From the NCBI GenBank assembly GCA_001464425.1, contig LNEK01000004.1, forward strand, positions 62,001 through 126,000: 64,000 nt of DNA, written 5' to 3'. The notes beneath the pieces are model-generated. The model did not search any database. It saw nothing but the letters and a program-made list of their open reading frames with translations, and was not told the DNA's origin. The position numbers and the translations under genes are program-made. Position 1 is the stretch's first letter. Each line of letters begins with the position of its first letter. Below are positions 27,488 through 35,906 of this stretch, one piece after another. This DNA is from Alphaproteobacteria bacterium Ga0077535 (lineage in GTDB: Bacteria > Pseudomonadota > Alphaproteobacteria > Caulobacterales > Aquidulcibacteraceae).

Positions 27488-28366
27488 TCACATCATCTTC
27501 TCGATGGGAAGAACGAGGATCGCTGAAGCGCCGGCCTCCTTAAGTGCCTCCAGCGTCTCCCAAAACACCGATTCCTGGCAGACTGCGTGCACAGCAACCA
27601 AATCCTCGCGCCCCGCCAATGTCATCACCGTGGGCGCACCGGCGCCCGGCAAGATTTCGGTGATACGCGCCAGCGCCGAACTTGGCGCATTCATCATCAC
27701 GTATTTTGCGCCCTGCGAGGCGACGACGCCGCGGAAGCGCGACAACAAGCTATCGGCCACGCGCTCCAACTCAGGATCCACACTTCGTGTTGCGCGCACG
27801 AGCACGGCTTCGCTCTGCAAGACTGTCGTCTGCGCAACGAGGCCATTGGCCTCGAGCGTCGCGCCGGTTGAGACGAGGTCGCAGATAGCGTCGGCCAGCT
27901 TCAAGCGCGGCGCCACTTCAACCGCACCGCGCATGGTGACGATGCTGGCGTCAACGCCCGCTTCGGCCAGAAAGCGCTTGAGCAGATTGGGGTATGTGGT
28001 CGCAATGCGCAGCCCGCGCAGCGATTGCGGGCCACGGTAATCGAAGCCGGCCGGCGTGGCGATGGCGAGGCGGCAGCGGCCAAATCCCAGCGGCATCACT
28101 TCGTGCAGGCCGTTGCCGCCGCCAGCTGCGCGCTCCGCCAGCACATTGCGGCCGACGATCCCGAGATCAGCGACACCATCCGCCACAAATGTCGGGATGT
28201 CGTCGTCTCGCAAACACCAAAGGTCGATCGGCGCGTTTTCGGCGCTGTAGGCCAGGTCACTGGCGCTCTTGGTCAGGCGATAGCCAGCAGACCCGATGAG
28301 ATCGAGGCTGCGCTCGGCCAGGCGGCCGCTCTTTTGGATGGCGATGTGCAAACGCTTGGGGGTCAT
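27488..28366 (-). CDS. hisG: ATP phosphoribosyltransferase, long form
   Basis: First enzyme of histidine synthesis, 292 residues from ATG 28366 (MTPKRLHIAIQKSGRL). LCLRDDDIP-like WCLRDDDIPTFVADGVADLGIVGRN and the PRPP loop DLVSTGATLEANGL are clear. The length and C-terminal region (MTLAGREDLVAVHAV) fit the long HisG with its own regulatory domain, which does not need HisZ. A start ten codons upstream is possible but less typical. It is the first structural gene after the leader and hairpin at 28419-28568. Confidence 0.92.
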   Translation of the reverse strand: MTPKRLHIAIQKSGRLAERSLDLIGSAGYRLTKSASDLAYSAENAPIDLWCLRDDDIPTFVADGVADLGIVGRNVLAERAAGGGNGLHEVMPLGFGRCRLAIATPAGFDYRGPQSLRGLRIATTYPNLLKRFLAEAGVDASIVTMRGAVEVAPRLKLADAICDLVSTGATLEANGLVAQTTVLQSEAVLVRATRSVDPELERVADSLLSRFRGVVASQGAKYVMMNAPSSALARITEILPGAGAPTVMTLAGREDLVAVHAVCQESVFWETLEALKEAGASAILVLPIEKMM

Positions 28367-28418
28367 GACGTACTCACGCGGCGCAAAGGTGCGCATCGGG
28401 CGAATTGAAAAGGCTCTG

Positions 28419-28446
28419 GAGCGAAAAGCGCTCAGCGCTTTCGCTC
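28419..28446 (-). terminator. Hairpin in the his leader (putative attenuator terminator)
   Basis: On the minus strand GAGCGAAAGCGC and GCGCTTTTCGCTC pair around a 3-nt loop with a single bulged T: a 12-bp stem. It lies 26 nt after the leader peptide stop and about 50 nt before hisG. The U-rich part after it is weak and displaced (CCTTTTCAATT), so its efficiency is uncertain. An upstream segment, CTCT... CCGTT near 28455-28470, could pair with AACGG..AGAG and block the 5' arm, as an antiterminator would. Confidence 0.55.
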
Positions 28447-28472
28447 TTTCCGTTTAACGGCGGATCAGAGCG

Positions 28473-28568
28473 TCAATGTCGCGGCGCGTGATGCGCGGCG
28501 TGAGCGTGATGATGAGGGACGCAGAACGCATGCGCCAGCGCACCCCGGGCGGGGCTCGCGGTAAGCAT
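28473..28568 (-). CDS. hisL: his operon leader peptide (His-rich)
   Basis: A 31-codon frame from ATG 28568 to TGA 28475-28473. Eight codons are His, seven of them within the last thirteen: CCTCATCATCACGCTCAC followed by GCGGCGCATCACGC... and a final CAT just before the stop. It sits between a plausible promoter and a hairpin ahead of hisG, the layout of a classical his attenuator, in which ribosome stalling at His codons decides whether the hairpin forms. The Shine-Dalgarno site is poor. Other frames here show no such bias. Confidence 0.75.
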   Translation of the reverse strand: MLTASPARGALAHAFCVPHHHAHAAHHAPRH

Positions 28569-28618
28569 GAGATCAGCGGCAGTACGCATGGTCTGAGCGG
28601 CGTCCTTGTACAGCGCCC

Positions 28619-28647
28619 AATAAGGGGCACGATCCGCGTCGGGTCAA
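28619..28647 (-). promoter_or_regulatory. Putative his operon promoter
   Basis: On the minus strand TTGACC (28647-28642) and CTTATT (28624-28619) are 17 nt apart and lie about 50 nt before the leader peptide start. The -35 is good and the -10 is weak, so this is a moderate prediction. Confidence 0.35.
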
Positions 28648-28713
28648 TATGAATGATACGGCCAAGAGGTCGCATCGAGGTAGCGCACCGCCCCAGACCA
28701 GGCTTCCCCCCTC

Positions 28714-29187
28714 TCAGCCGCGCGCACCGTTAATCTGAAGGAGACGGAAATTCAGCGCCGCGGCCACGCTTACCCAGGCAAGATACGGTGCGAGAAGAAG
28801 CGCCGCGAAAGAGCTTATGCCGGCAAAGACTGCAATGAGAGCGGCGATCATCAGCCAGAGGCAAACGACATCCACCATTGCAAGGTCGAGGCGTTTCAGT
28901 CCGAAGAACAGAAACGACCATATCGCGTTCACGATCAAATGCGCCGCGAACAGCGCCAGAGCGGGCCAAGCCGAAACGCCAGCGGCCTCCCAAACCATCC
29001 AGGCTGAAACCGCCATCGCGCAAAACAACACGGACCAAACAAGCGGAAAGCCCCAATTGGGCGGCGTCCATTTAGGCTTGCGCAAATTCGCGTACCAAAC
29101 GCCCGGGCGAAAGACGGCGCCTGTTGAGGCGGCCGCAAAGCTCGCGACGAAGAACACCGCCAGGGCGATGGCAGAAGACACGTCCAC
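28714..29187 (-). CDS. tspO: TspO/MBR family membrane protein
   Basis: A 157-residue tryptophan-rich sensory protein with five membrane helices. The loop WYANLRKPKWTPPNWGFPLVW is the TspO signature. The GTG at 29187 (VDVSSAIALAVFF), 4 nt after the preceding stop, gives the standard length; the longer frame to 29259 overlaps the upstream gene. TspO proteins bind tetrapyrroles and affect stress or photosynthesis regulation in alphaproteobacteria. It is co-transcribed with the host-attachment gene. Confidence 0.88.
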   Translation of the reverse strand: MDVSSAIALAVFFVASFAAASTGAVFRPGVWYANLRKPKWTPPNWGFPLVWSVLFCAMAVSAWMVWEAAGVSAWPALALFAAHLIVNAIWSFLFFGLKRLDLAMVDVVCLWLMIAALIAVFAGISSFAALLLAPYLAWVSVAAALNFRLLQINGARG

Positions 29188-29191
29188 GAAA

Positions 29192-29608
29192 TTACTCTGA
29201 CTGGAGCGCGGCCAGAATGTCCTGAGCGCTTCGGCCCACCAATTCCTTGTGCACCTCACCTAGGAGCACCGCTTCGAGCGATTTGTCATATCGCTGCCGC
29301 AGCTCGCCAAGCGTTCGGGGCGGAGCGATGACGACAAGATGTTCGATCTTATTTCCCACGACCTGCTGCTTGAGCCAGTCCGCTACGGCGGCGGCGTGAG
29401 AATCTTCTTCGAGCTGGTGGCCGGTCGGATTTGCCGAGCTTGAATGGTGGCGCGCGCCCGCGCCCTTATTGTGCCCCTCAATCGTCGGCGACTCCATCGG
29501 CGACAATTCCGGCTCGGCTTCATTCCCGGTGTTGCGGAAGAGCTCCAGGTTTTCGCCGTCAACGACAGCGACGACAGTTCCGTGCGGCAGCAACATGCGT
29601 GTCTCCAT
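29192..29608 (-). CDS. Host attachment family protein (baeRF12-like)
   Basis: A 138-residue protein of the family named for Agrobacterium attachment to host cells, structurally linked to bacterial eRF1-like (baeRF) proteins. LPHGTVVAVVDGENLELFRNTG near the start, HNKGAGARHHSS in the middle and HLVVIAPPRTLGELRQRYDK late are family features. The real role is uncertain; stress or translation links have been suggested. It heads the unit with tspO. Confidence 0.82.
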   Translation of the reverse strand: METRMLLPHGTVVAVVDGENLELFRNTGNEAEPELSPMESPTIEGHNKGAGARHHSSSANPTGHQLEEDSHAAAVADWLKQQVVGNKIEHLVVIAPPRTLGELRQRYDKSLEAVLLGEVHKELVGRSAQDILAALQSE

Positions 29609-29738
29609 GAAACGCCACGAGCGTCCCTCACCTCAACTGGCTCGGCTAGGCGCTTAGTCAAGCGCAAGCGCGATGGGCCCTACCCGAGGAGGCGCCACTT
29701 AAAGCGGCGCCTCCAATTCTCTTCAGCAAATGCGCATT

Positions 29739-29753
29739 TTGTGCATTGCACAA
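29739..29753. promoter_or_regulatory. Palindrome TTGTGCA-T-TGCACAA upstream of the ilv leader
   Basis: A perfect 7-bp inverted repeat with one central base, about 40 nt before the leader peptide start. The region 29609-29793 otherwise holds no gene. It could be an operator for a LysR- or Lrp-type regulator of the branched-chain operon. No regulator gene of that kind is in the window. Confidence 0.35.
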
Positions 29754-29793
29754 ATTTCTAAACTGGGTTTTCCTCTCAGTGGGAGCCAATTCT

Positions 29794-29940
29794 GTGTCTA
29801 TGCGTACGCGCACCTCTTCTCGTTCGACGGCGATTGCGATCGCTGCGGACACGCGCGCGCTCGTACCGGTCGTAGGTCTTCTTCTTAGCGTACTCGCGCT
29901 TATTCTTACGCGCGGAGTGGCGTGGCTGCATGTGACCTGA
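29794..29940 (+). CDS. ilvL: ilv-leu operon leader peptide
   Basis: A 46- to 48-codon frame (ATG 29800, or GTG 29794 with GGGAG 8 nt upstream) ending at TGA 29938-29940. Counting from ATG, 17 of 46 residues are Leu (8), Val (6) or Ile (3), concentrated in [17 protein letters not shown]. Three consecutive CTT Leu codons and repeated GTA Val codons are not the CTG/GTC preferred in the nearby genes, as expected for stalling codons. A strong terminator begins 27 nt after the stop and ilvD follows, so this is a multivalent attenuator leader. Confidence 0.78.
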   Translation: MSMRTRTSSRSTAIAIAADTRALVPVVGLLLSVLALILTRGVAWLHVT

Positions 29941-29967
29941 CCTTTACAAACAGGATCGCCAGCATCA

Positions 29968-29997
29968 CCCCGCTCCCGAAAGGCAGCGGGGTTTTTT
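29968..29997 (+). terminator. Intrinsic terminator/attenuator before ilvD
   Basis: CCCCGCT (29968-29974) pairs with AGCGGGG (29985-29991) and is followed at once by six T. A few more pairs can form inside (CC with GG). It is the best intrinsic terminator in the window. It lies between the leader peptide and ilvD, where a plain terminator would make no sense, so it is most probably an attenuator. Confidence 0.85.
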
Positions 29998-30028
29998 GTT
30001 GCTTGGCGGTCCGCCTACCGGACCCGAG

Positions 30029-31750
30029 ATGAGCAAGAATCCCATCCAGAACAGCGAAAGGCCGCTCCGAAGCGCGGTCGTTACCAGAGGCGCAAACCGC
30101 GCTGCTGCGCGCTCGTATTTGCGCGCCGCCGGGCTGGGCGACGACGACTTCTCGCGCCCGCTGATCGCTGTGGTGAACACATGGTCTTCGGTCACGCCGT
30201 GCAACATGCACCTGGGCGATTTGGCTGAACCAGTGCGGCGCGGCGTGCGCGAAGCCGGCGGCGTGCCGATCGATTTCAACACCATCGTCGTCACCGACGG
30301 CATCTCGATGGGCACGCCCGGCATGAAGGCGTCGCTGATCTCACGCGAGGTGATCGCCGATTCCATTGAACTCGCAGTCCAGGGCCATCAGCTCGATGGC
30401 GTCGTCTGCATTGTCGGTTGCGACAAGACCATTCCAGCCGCGGCCATGGCGCTGGCGCGCATGGATGTGCCCGGGCTTGTGCTCTACGGCGGCACGATCA
30501 TGGCGGGACGCCATGCGGACAAAGACATTTCCATCCAGGACGTTTTCGAGGCCATCGGCGCGCACGGCGCCGGTGCGCTCGACGATGACGGGCTGAAAGC
30601 CGTCGAGAGCGCGGCGTGCCCCGGCGCCGGCGCATGCGGCGGGCAGTTCACCGCCAATACGATGGCGATGGCGCTCAGCATGATGGGGCTCTCCCCGATG
30701 GGCGCAAACGATGTACCGGCCGTGCATCCGGGCAAAGCTGCCGAAGCGGAGCGATGCGGCAATCTGGTCGTGGACCTCGTCCGCCAAGGCCACACGGCGC
30801 GGCGCTTCATCACGCACCGTTCGCTTTACAACGCGGCCCTTGCTGTCTCCGCGAGTGGCGGCTCAACCAACGCCGTACTGCACCTGACTGCCATCGCTGC
30901 AGAAGCTGGCCTGTCGTTTGGCATCGAAGACTGCAACGACGCTTGCGAAGCGGCTCCCGTCATTTGCGATCTAAAGCCCGGCGGACGCTTCTTGGCGCAT
31001 GATCTCTTCGCCGCCGGCGGCACGCGCCTAGTCGCCAAGCGGCTGCTGGAAGCGGGTAAGGCGTCAGACACGCCAACCGTCTCGGGTCGATCGCTGACCG
31101 ATGAAGCGGAAGAGGCCATTGAGACCGCGGGCCAGCAAGTCGTGCGCACGTTCACTTCGCCCGTGATCCCGCGCGGCTCGTTCGCGGTGATTTACGGCGA
31201 CATCGCCCCCGAAGGCGCGGTGATCAAACTCGCCGGCCACGACATCGAACGCTTCGAGGGCCCAGCGCGCGTCTTCGATGGCGAGCAAGCGGCGTTTGAA
31301 GCGGTGCAAGCCGGCGCGATCAGCGAAGGCGACGTCATCGTCATCCGGTATGAGGGCCCCAAGGGCGGCCCAGGCATGCGCGAAATGCTGCAGGTCACCG
31401 CCGCGCTCAAGGGCCGGGGCGTCCAGAACGTCGCGCTGATCACCGATGGGCGCTTCTCCGGCGCATCCTACGGCTTTGTCGTGGGGCACGTTGCGCCAGA
31501 AGCCGCAGCGGGTGGGCCGATCGCGCTCATCCACGATGGCGACCGCGTTCGCATCGACGTGCGAGCGCGCTCGATCGATGTCGATGCCGATTTGAGCACA
31601 CGCCGCGCGCAGCCGCCGCAAAAGCCGCCACCCGTGGGCGCATTCGCGAAATACGCCGCGCTCGTCACTTCGAGCGCTCAAGGCGCTGTCACCATTCCCA
31701 ATCCACCGCCCGCGCAGTCGCGCGCGGCAACGCAACGTGAGGCTTCGTGA
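30029..31750 (+). CDS. ilvD: Dihydroxy-acid dehydratase
   Basis: Iron-sulfur dehydratase of 573 residues for valine/isoleucine synthesis. Cluster ligands appear as [14 protein letters not shown] and [33 protein letters not shown] is the C-terminal signature. I use ATG 30029 (MSKNPIQ); an upstream TTG frame overlaps the terminator T-run. It is the first gene of the ilv-leu operon and its TGA overlaps the ilvC ATG. Confidence 0.93.
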   Translation: MSKNPIQNSERPLRSAVVTRGANRAAARSYLRAAGLGDDDFSRPLIAVVNTWSSVTPCNMHLGDLAEPVRRGVREAGGVPIDFNTIVVTDGISMGTPGMKASLISREVIADSIELAVQGHQLDGVVCIVGCDKTIPAAAMALARMDVPGLVLYGGTIMAGRHADKDISIQDVFEAIGAHGAGALDDDGLKAVESAACPGAGACGGQFTANTMAMALSMMGLSPMGANDVPAVHPGKAAEAERCGNLVVDLVRQGHTARRFITHRSLYNAALAVSASGGSTNAVLHLTAIAAEAGLSFGIEDCNDACEAAPVICDLKPGGRFLAHDLFAAGGTRLVAKRLLEAGKASDTPTVSGRSLTDEAEEAIETAGQQVVRTFTSPVIPRGSFAVIYGDIAPEGAVIKLAGHDIERFEGPARVFDGEQAAFEAVQAGAISEGDVIVIRYEGPKGGPGMREMLQVTAALKGRGVQNVALITDGRFSGASYGFVVGHVAPEAAAGGPIALIHDGDRVRIDVRARSIDVDADLSTRRAQPPQKPPPVGAFAKYAALVTSSAQGAVTIPNPPPAQSRAATQREAS

Positions 31751-32751
31751 TGCAGGTTTACACCACCGACGATGTGACGAGTGACGCGCTGAAGAATAAG
31801 CGCATCGCCGTCCTCGGCTATGGCAGCCAAGGCCGCGCGCACGCGCAGAACCTGCGCGACTTCGGTTTCGATGTGGTTGCCGGCGTGCGCAAAGGCGGCA
31901 AAGGCTGGACCAACGCCGCCTCCGACAAAATCGATCGGGCTGAGCCTGAAGATGCGGTCAGCGACGCCGACCTCATAGCATTCCTGACGCCCGACATGGC
32001 GCAGGAAGCGATCTACAACGAGATCATCGCGCCCAAGGCAAAGAAGGGCGCGACGTTGCTGTTCGCGCATGGATTCTCGATCCACTACGGACGCGTCAAA
32101 CCGCGTGAAGACTTGGACGTGGTGCTGGTCGCGCCGAAGGGGCCAGGCGATCTGGTTCGGCGCGAGTTCGTGCGCGGGCGCGGCGTGCCCGCGCTGTTCG
32201 CCGTAAACCAGGACGCCAGCGGCAGCGCCCGCGACAAGGCCATGGCCTACGCCAAGGGCATTGGCGGCGCGATCGGCGGCCTGATCGAAACGACATTCGC
32301 GGAGGAAACCGAAACCGACCTTTTCGGCGAGCAAGCGGTGCTGTGCGGCGGCGCCAAAGAGCTGGTGATGGCCGGCTACCAAACCCTGGTCGACGCCGGC
32401 TACCAGCCAGAAGTCGCCTATTTCGAATGCATGCACGAGCTGAAGCTGATCGTGGACCTGTTCTACGAAGGCGGCATCTCGAAGATGCACGACTTCATCT
32501 CCGAGACTGCAAAGTACGGCGCCGTCGTCTCGGGTCCACGCATCATCACTGATGATACCCGCGCCCGCATGCGCGAGGTGCTGAAGGACATTCAATCTGG
32601 CGCCTTCGCCCGCGATTGGATCCTCGAAAACCAGGCCGGCAAGCCGCGTTACAACGCGATGCTGAACGCCGACCGCACGCATCCGATTGAGACCACCGGC
32701 GCCCAATTGCGCGAGCGGATGGCTTGGCTGAAGCAATCGACGAACGCCTGA
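31750..32751 (+). CDS. ilvC: Ketol-acid reductoisomerase, class I
   Basis: NADPH-dependent reductoisomerase of 333 residues. The nucleotide site reads VLGYGSQGRAHAQNL, VAPKGPGDLVRREF follows, and the knotted C-terminal domain has FGEQAVLCGG, AYFECMHELKLIVDL and SETAKYG with the metal-binding acids. The start overlaps the ilvD stop (TGATG); the GTG one codon earlier is not needed. 8 nt separate it from ilvB. Confidence 0.94.
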   Translation: MQVYTTDDVTSDALKNKRIAVLGYGSQGRAHAQNLRDFGFDVVAGVRKGGKGWTNAASDKIDRAEPEDAVSDADLIAFLTPDMAQEAIYNEIIAPKAKKGATLLFAHGFSIHYGRVKPREDLDVVLVAPKGPGDLVRREFVRGRGVPALFAVNQDASGSARDKAMAYAKGIGGAIGGLIETTFAEETETDLFGEQAVLCGGAKELVMAGYQTLVDAGYQPEVAYFECMHELKLIVDLFYEGGISKMHDFISETAKYGAVVSGPRIITDDTRARMREVLKDIQSGAFARDWILENQAGKPRYNAMLNADRTHPIETTGAQLRERMAWLKQSTNA

Positions 32752-32759
32752 GCCATTCC

Positions 32760-34460
32760 ATGACCGCCTCAAGCGCCGCCCCGAAGATCGCCCCCCTGCC
32801 CGCGCCTAAGACCGGCGCACGCCTCGTTGTCGAGGCGCTTGATGCGCAGGGCGTCGAGTTCGTCTTCGGCTACCCTGGCGGCGCAATCATGCCGGTGTAC
32901 GACGCCATCACCGAAGCGTCGTTCAAGCACATCTTGGTGCGCCACGAGCAAGGCGCGGCGTTTGCGGCGGACGCCTATGCGCGCGTCACCGGCAAGGTCG
33001 GTGTCTGCATGGCGACGTCCGGACCCGGCGCCACCAACCTCGTCACCGGCATCGCCAACGCGATGATGGATTCGGTCCCGCTCGTGTGCATCACCGGCAA
33101 CGTGGCCTCACCGCTGATGGGCACCGACGCGTTCCAAGAGGTCGATATCCTCGGTGTCACGCTGCCGATCGTGAAACACTCATGGATCGTCCGTGACGCC
33201 GCCGATATCCCGGCGATCTTCGCGGAAGCCTTTCGCATCGCCGCTTCGGGCCGCCCCGGCCCAGTTCTGATCGACCTGCCCAAGGATGTGCAGATTCGTG
33301 TCGTCGCCGCGCCCATCCAGGCAACCCCCGCCAAGGACACGGCGCGGCGATTGGACCCTTCGCAAATGCGCCGCGCCGAAGCGGCCATCGGCCTCGCCGA
33401 GCGCCCGTTGCTCTACATCGGCGGCGGCGTCCGCATCGCCAACGCGGTGGCGGAAGTCCGCCAGTTCGCGCGCAACACCGGCATCCCAGCTGTCTCCACG
33501 CTGCAAGGCCTTGGCGCCCTGGCCGCCGATTGGCCCGGAAACCTGGGCATGCTGGGGATGCATGGTACGCGCGCGGCGAATGAGGCGGTGCAAGCTTGCG
33601 ATCTGCTCATCGTGTTGGGCGCCCGCTTCGATGACCGCGCGACCGGCAAGCTCTCTGAGTTCGCGCCGCACGCACGCGTCATACACATCGACATCGACGC
33701 GGCCGAAATCGGCAAGTTGCGCGACGCACACATCGCCATCGCGGGCGATGTGAAAACCGTGCTGCCGGCGCTGTCGCCACGTCCCTTGTCGATCGCGCCT
33801 TGGATCGAGCGTTGCGCGCGTGAGCGCTCCCGGCATGAAGCGCGCTACGATGCGCCCGGTGATGGCGTCTACGCGCCCGCTCTGCTGAAGGAGCTCTCCG
33901 AGCGCGCCGGCGATACATTCGTCGCTGCATGCGACGTCGGCCAGCACCAGATGTGGGCTGCGCAACACTGCCGCTTTGCTTCGCCGTTTGCGCACCTCAC
34001 GTCGGGCGGGCTTGGAGCGATGGGTTACGGCTTGCCGGCGGGCCTAGGCGCGAAACTCGCGCGACCCGATGCGCATGTCGTCACTATTAGCGGCGACGGC
34101 TCTTTCATCATGAACATCCAAGAACTCGCCACGCTGAAGCGCTACGGCATCGCATTGAAAATTGTTCTTTTGGACAACGCCTCGTTGGGCTTGGTTCGTC
34201 AATGGCAAGAATTGTTCTTCGACGGCAATTTCAGCGAGATCGATCTTTCGGACAACCCGGACTTCGCCGCCGTGGCGCGCGCATTCGGCATCGACGCGTT
34301 CCGAATTACTAAGCGCGAGGAAGTCTCAGCGGGGATCGACCGCCTGTTGGCGGCGCCCGGCCCCTGCCTCGCGCACGTTCTGATCGACCCCAAAGAAAAT
34401 GTCTGGCCGCTCGTCCCGCCGGGAAAGAGCAACGCCGAAATGATGCACGGAGAAGCCTGA
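32760..34460 (+). CDS. ilvB: Acetolactate synthase large subunit
   Basis: ThDP-dependent synthase, 566 residues. VFGYPGGAIMPVYD, the cofactor Glu in VRHEQGAAFAADAYAR, SGPGATNLVTGIANA, the FAD region and GDGSFIMNIQELAT with the Mg motif are clear. The middle FAD-binding domain (ARFDDRATGK) is intact. Paired with a 90-residue single-ACT small subunit, the enzyme resembles the IlvGM type more than IlvBN. The stop overlaps the small-subunit ATG by one base. Confidence 0.93.
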   Translation: MTASSAAPKIAPLPAPKTGARLVVEALDAQGVEFVFGYPGGAIMPVYDAITEASFKHILVRHEQGAAFAADAYARVTGKVGVCMATSGPGATNLVTGIANAMMDSVPLVCITGNVASPLMGTDAFQEVDILGVTLPIVKHSWIVRDAADIPAIFAEAFRIAASGRPGPVLIDLPKDVQIRVVAAPIQATPAKDTARRLDPSQMRRAEAAIGLAERPLLYIGGGVRIANAVAEVRQFARNTGIPAVSTLQGLGALAADWPGNLGMLGMHGTRAANEAVQACDLLIVLGARFDDRATGKLSEFAPHARVIHIDIDAAEIGKLRDAHIAIAGDVKTVLPALSPRPLSIAPWIERCARERSRHEARYDAPGDGVYAPALLKELSERAGDTFVAACDVGQHQMWAAQHCRFASPFAHLTSGGLGAMGYGLPAGLGAKLARPDAHVVTISGDGSFIMNIQELATLKRYGIALKIVLLDNASLGLVRQWQELFFDGNFSEIDLSDNPDFAAVARAFGIDAFRITKREEVSAGIDRLLAAPGPCLAHVLIDPKENVWPLVPPGKSNAEMMHGEA

Positions 34461-34732
34461 TGACCGAAATGCTCCTGATCCAGATCGACCGATCCGAAGG
34501 TTCGCTGCAGCGGCTCATCGGCCTCATCGAGCGCCGCGGCTTCACAATCGAGCGCATGAGCCTCGCCGAAGCTGGACTGCATCGTGAAGTGCGCATCGGC
34601 GTGCGCGCCCGCGACGCCGGCCGCGCCGTCGATGTGCTGGCGCGGCAGATCGATCGACTGATCGGCGTGCGCCGTATCGCGCCATCCGCTGACACCGTAC
34701 ACTCAGAGGGGGCTGTACCGTGCACAGCGTGA
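34460..34732 (+). CDS. ilvM: Acetolactate synthase small subunit (ACT only, IlvM-like)
   Basis: A 90-residue ACT-domain protein: LLIQIDRSEGSLQRLIGLIERRGFTIERMSLAEAG is the usual ACT start. It lacks the second half found in IlvN/IlvH, so it matches the IlvM class, whose enzymes are often less sensitive to valine. It overlaps ilvB by one base and leuA by 13 nt. Confidence 0.85.
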   Translation: MTEMLLIQIDRSEGSLQRLIGLIERRGFTIERMSLAEAGLHREVRIGVRARDAGRAVDVLARQIDRLIGVRRIAPSADTVHSEGAVPCTA

Positions 34733-35906
34733 CACCCCCGCGGGACAAAAAGCGCGTTCTGGTCTTCGACACAACTTTGCGTGACGGCGAGCAGGCGCCC
34801 GGCTTCTCGATGTCGCCCGAAGATAAGGTGACGATGGCGAAGGCCCTTTGCGAACTGGGCGTTGACGTCATCGAGGCTGGCTTTGCAGCCGCCTCGCCAG
34901 GCGATGCCGAAGCCGTGCGCCGCGTGGCAGGCGAAGTCGAAGGCCCTGTGTTTTGCTCTCTCTCGCGCGCCAGCGAAGAGGACATCCGCACCGCCTATGG
35001 CGCGCTGCAGAGCGCGCCGAAGAGACGCATCCACATCTTCCTCTCCACCAGCCCCATCCATCGCGCGGCAAAGCTCAACATGAGCGCAAAAGAAGTGCTC
35101 GACTGCGCGGTGCGTTCCGTGACCTTTGCGCGGACGCTGTTCGACGACGTTGAATTTTCGGCGGAAGATGCGATCCGCACTGAGCGCGAGTTCCTTGGCG
35201 ATGTGATGGAAGCCGTCGCTGAAGCAGGCGCGACGACACTGAACATCCCGGACACGGTGGGCTACTCCACACCGCAAGAGATTGGCGAGATTTTTGCCGA
35301 AGTCGCACGCCGGGTAGAGCGGTTCCCCGACGCCGTCATCTCGGCGCACTGCCACAACGATCTCGGCATGGCCGTCGCTAACACGCTCTCGGCCGTCGCC
35401 AACGGCGCGCGGCAAGTTGAGGTCGCGGTCAACGGCATCGGCGAACGCGCCGGCAATTGCGCGCTTGAAGAAGTGGTCATGGCGCTGAAGACGCGAAGCG
35501 ATCTTTTCGGCGTCCACACCGGCGTCGATACGACCAAGCTCGTGCAAACCAGCCGCTTGCTCTCGGCGCTGACGCGCTCCCCCGTGGTACGCAACAAAGC
35601 CATTGTCGGCATCAATGCGTTCGCACACGAGGCCGGCATCCATCAGCAACCTATGAGATCATGCGCCCCGAAGATGTGGGCTTTGCTGGCACACGACTGG
35701 TGCTCGGCAAACACTCCGGTCGCCACGCCATCGCACAGCGTGCGGAATCTCTGGGCTATCGTCTGAACGGCAACGAACTCGGCGCCGTGTTTGCGGACTT
35801 CAAGCGCCGGGCTGACGAGATCGGCGAGATCGACGATGGCGAACTCGCCGCCATCATAGCGGGCGCCACACGAACGGCCGGAGGCGCCCATGTCCTCGCC
35901 TCCTAA
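34720..35906 (+). pseudogene. leuA: 2-isopropylmalate synthase, frameshifted by a short deletion
   Basis: First leucine-specific enzyme. The frame from GTG 34720 (GAGGGGG upstream) shows DTTLRDGEQAPGFSM, SAHCHNDLGMAVANT and FAHEAGIHQ up to residue 309. There the conserved linker (normally about seven residues after HQ, D/H-G-V/M-L...) is missing together with one extra base: bases ...CATCAG join CAACCTATGAG, and the true frame resumes as TYEIMRPEDVGFAGTRLVLGKHSGRH to a TGA at 35906. About 22 nt appear lost. As written the enzyme is truncated at 348 codons with a wrong tail. Even if repaired it would be about 400 residues and lack the C-terminal leucine-binding regulatory domain. Confidence 0.85.

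Noticed and set aside
28454-28675. A 73-codon minus-strand frame upstream of hisG
   Set aside because: Shares the region of the His-rich leader in another frame; no domain, and the leader frame has a clear codon bias while this one does not.
29746-29940. A 64-codon version of the ilv leader starting at TTG 29746
   Set aside because: The start lies inside the palindrome and has no ribosome-binding site; GTG 29794 or ATG 29800 are better supported.
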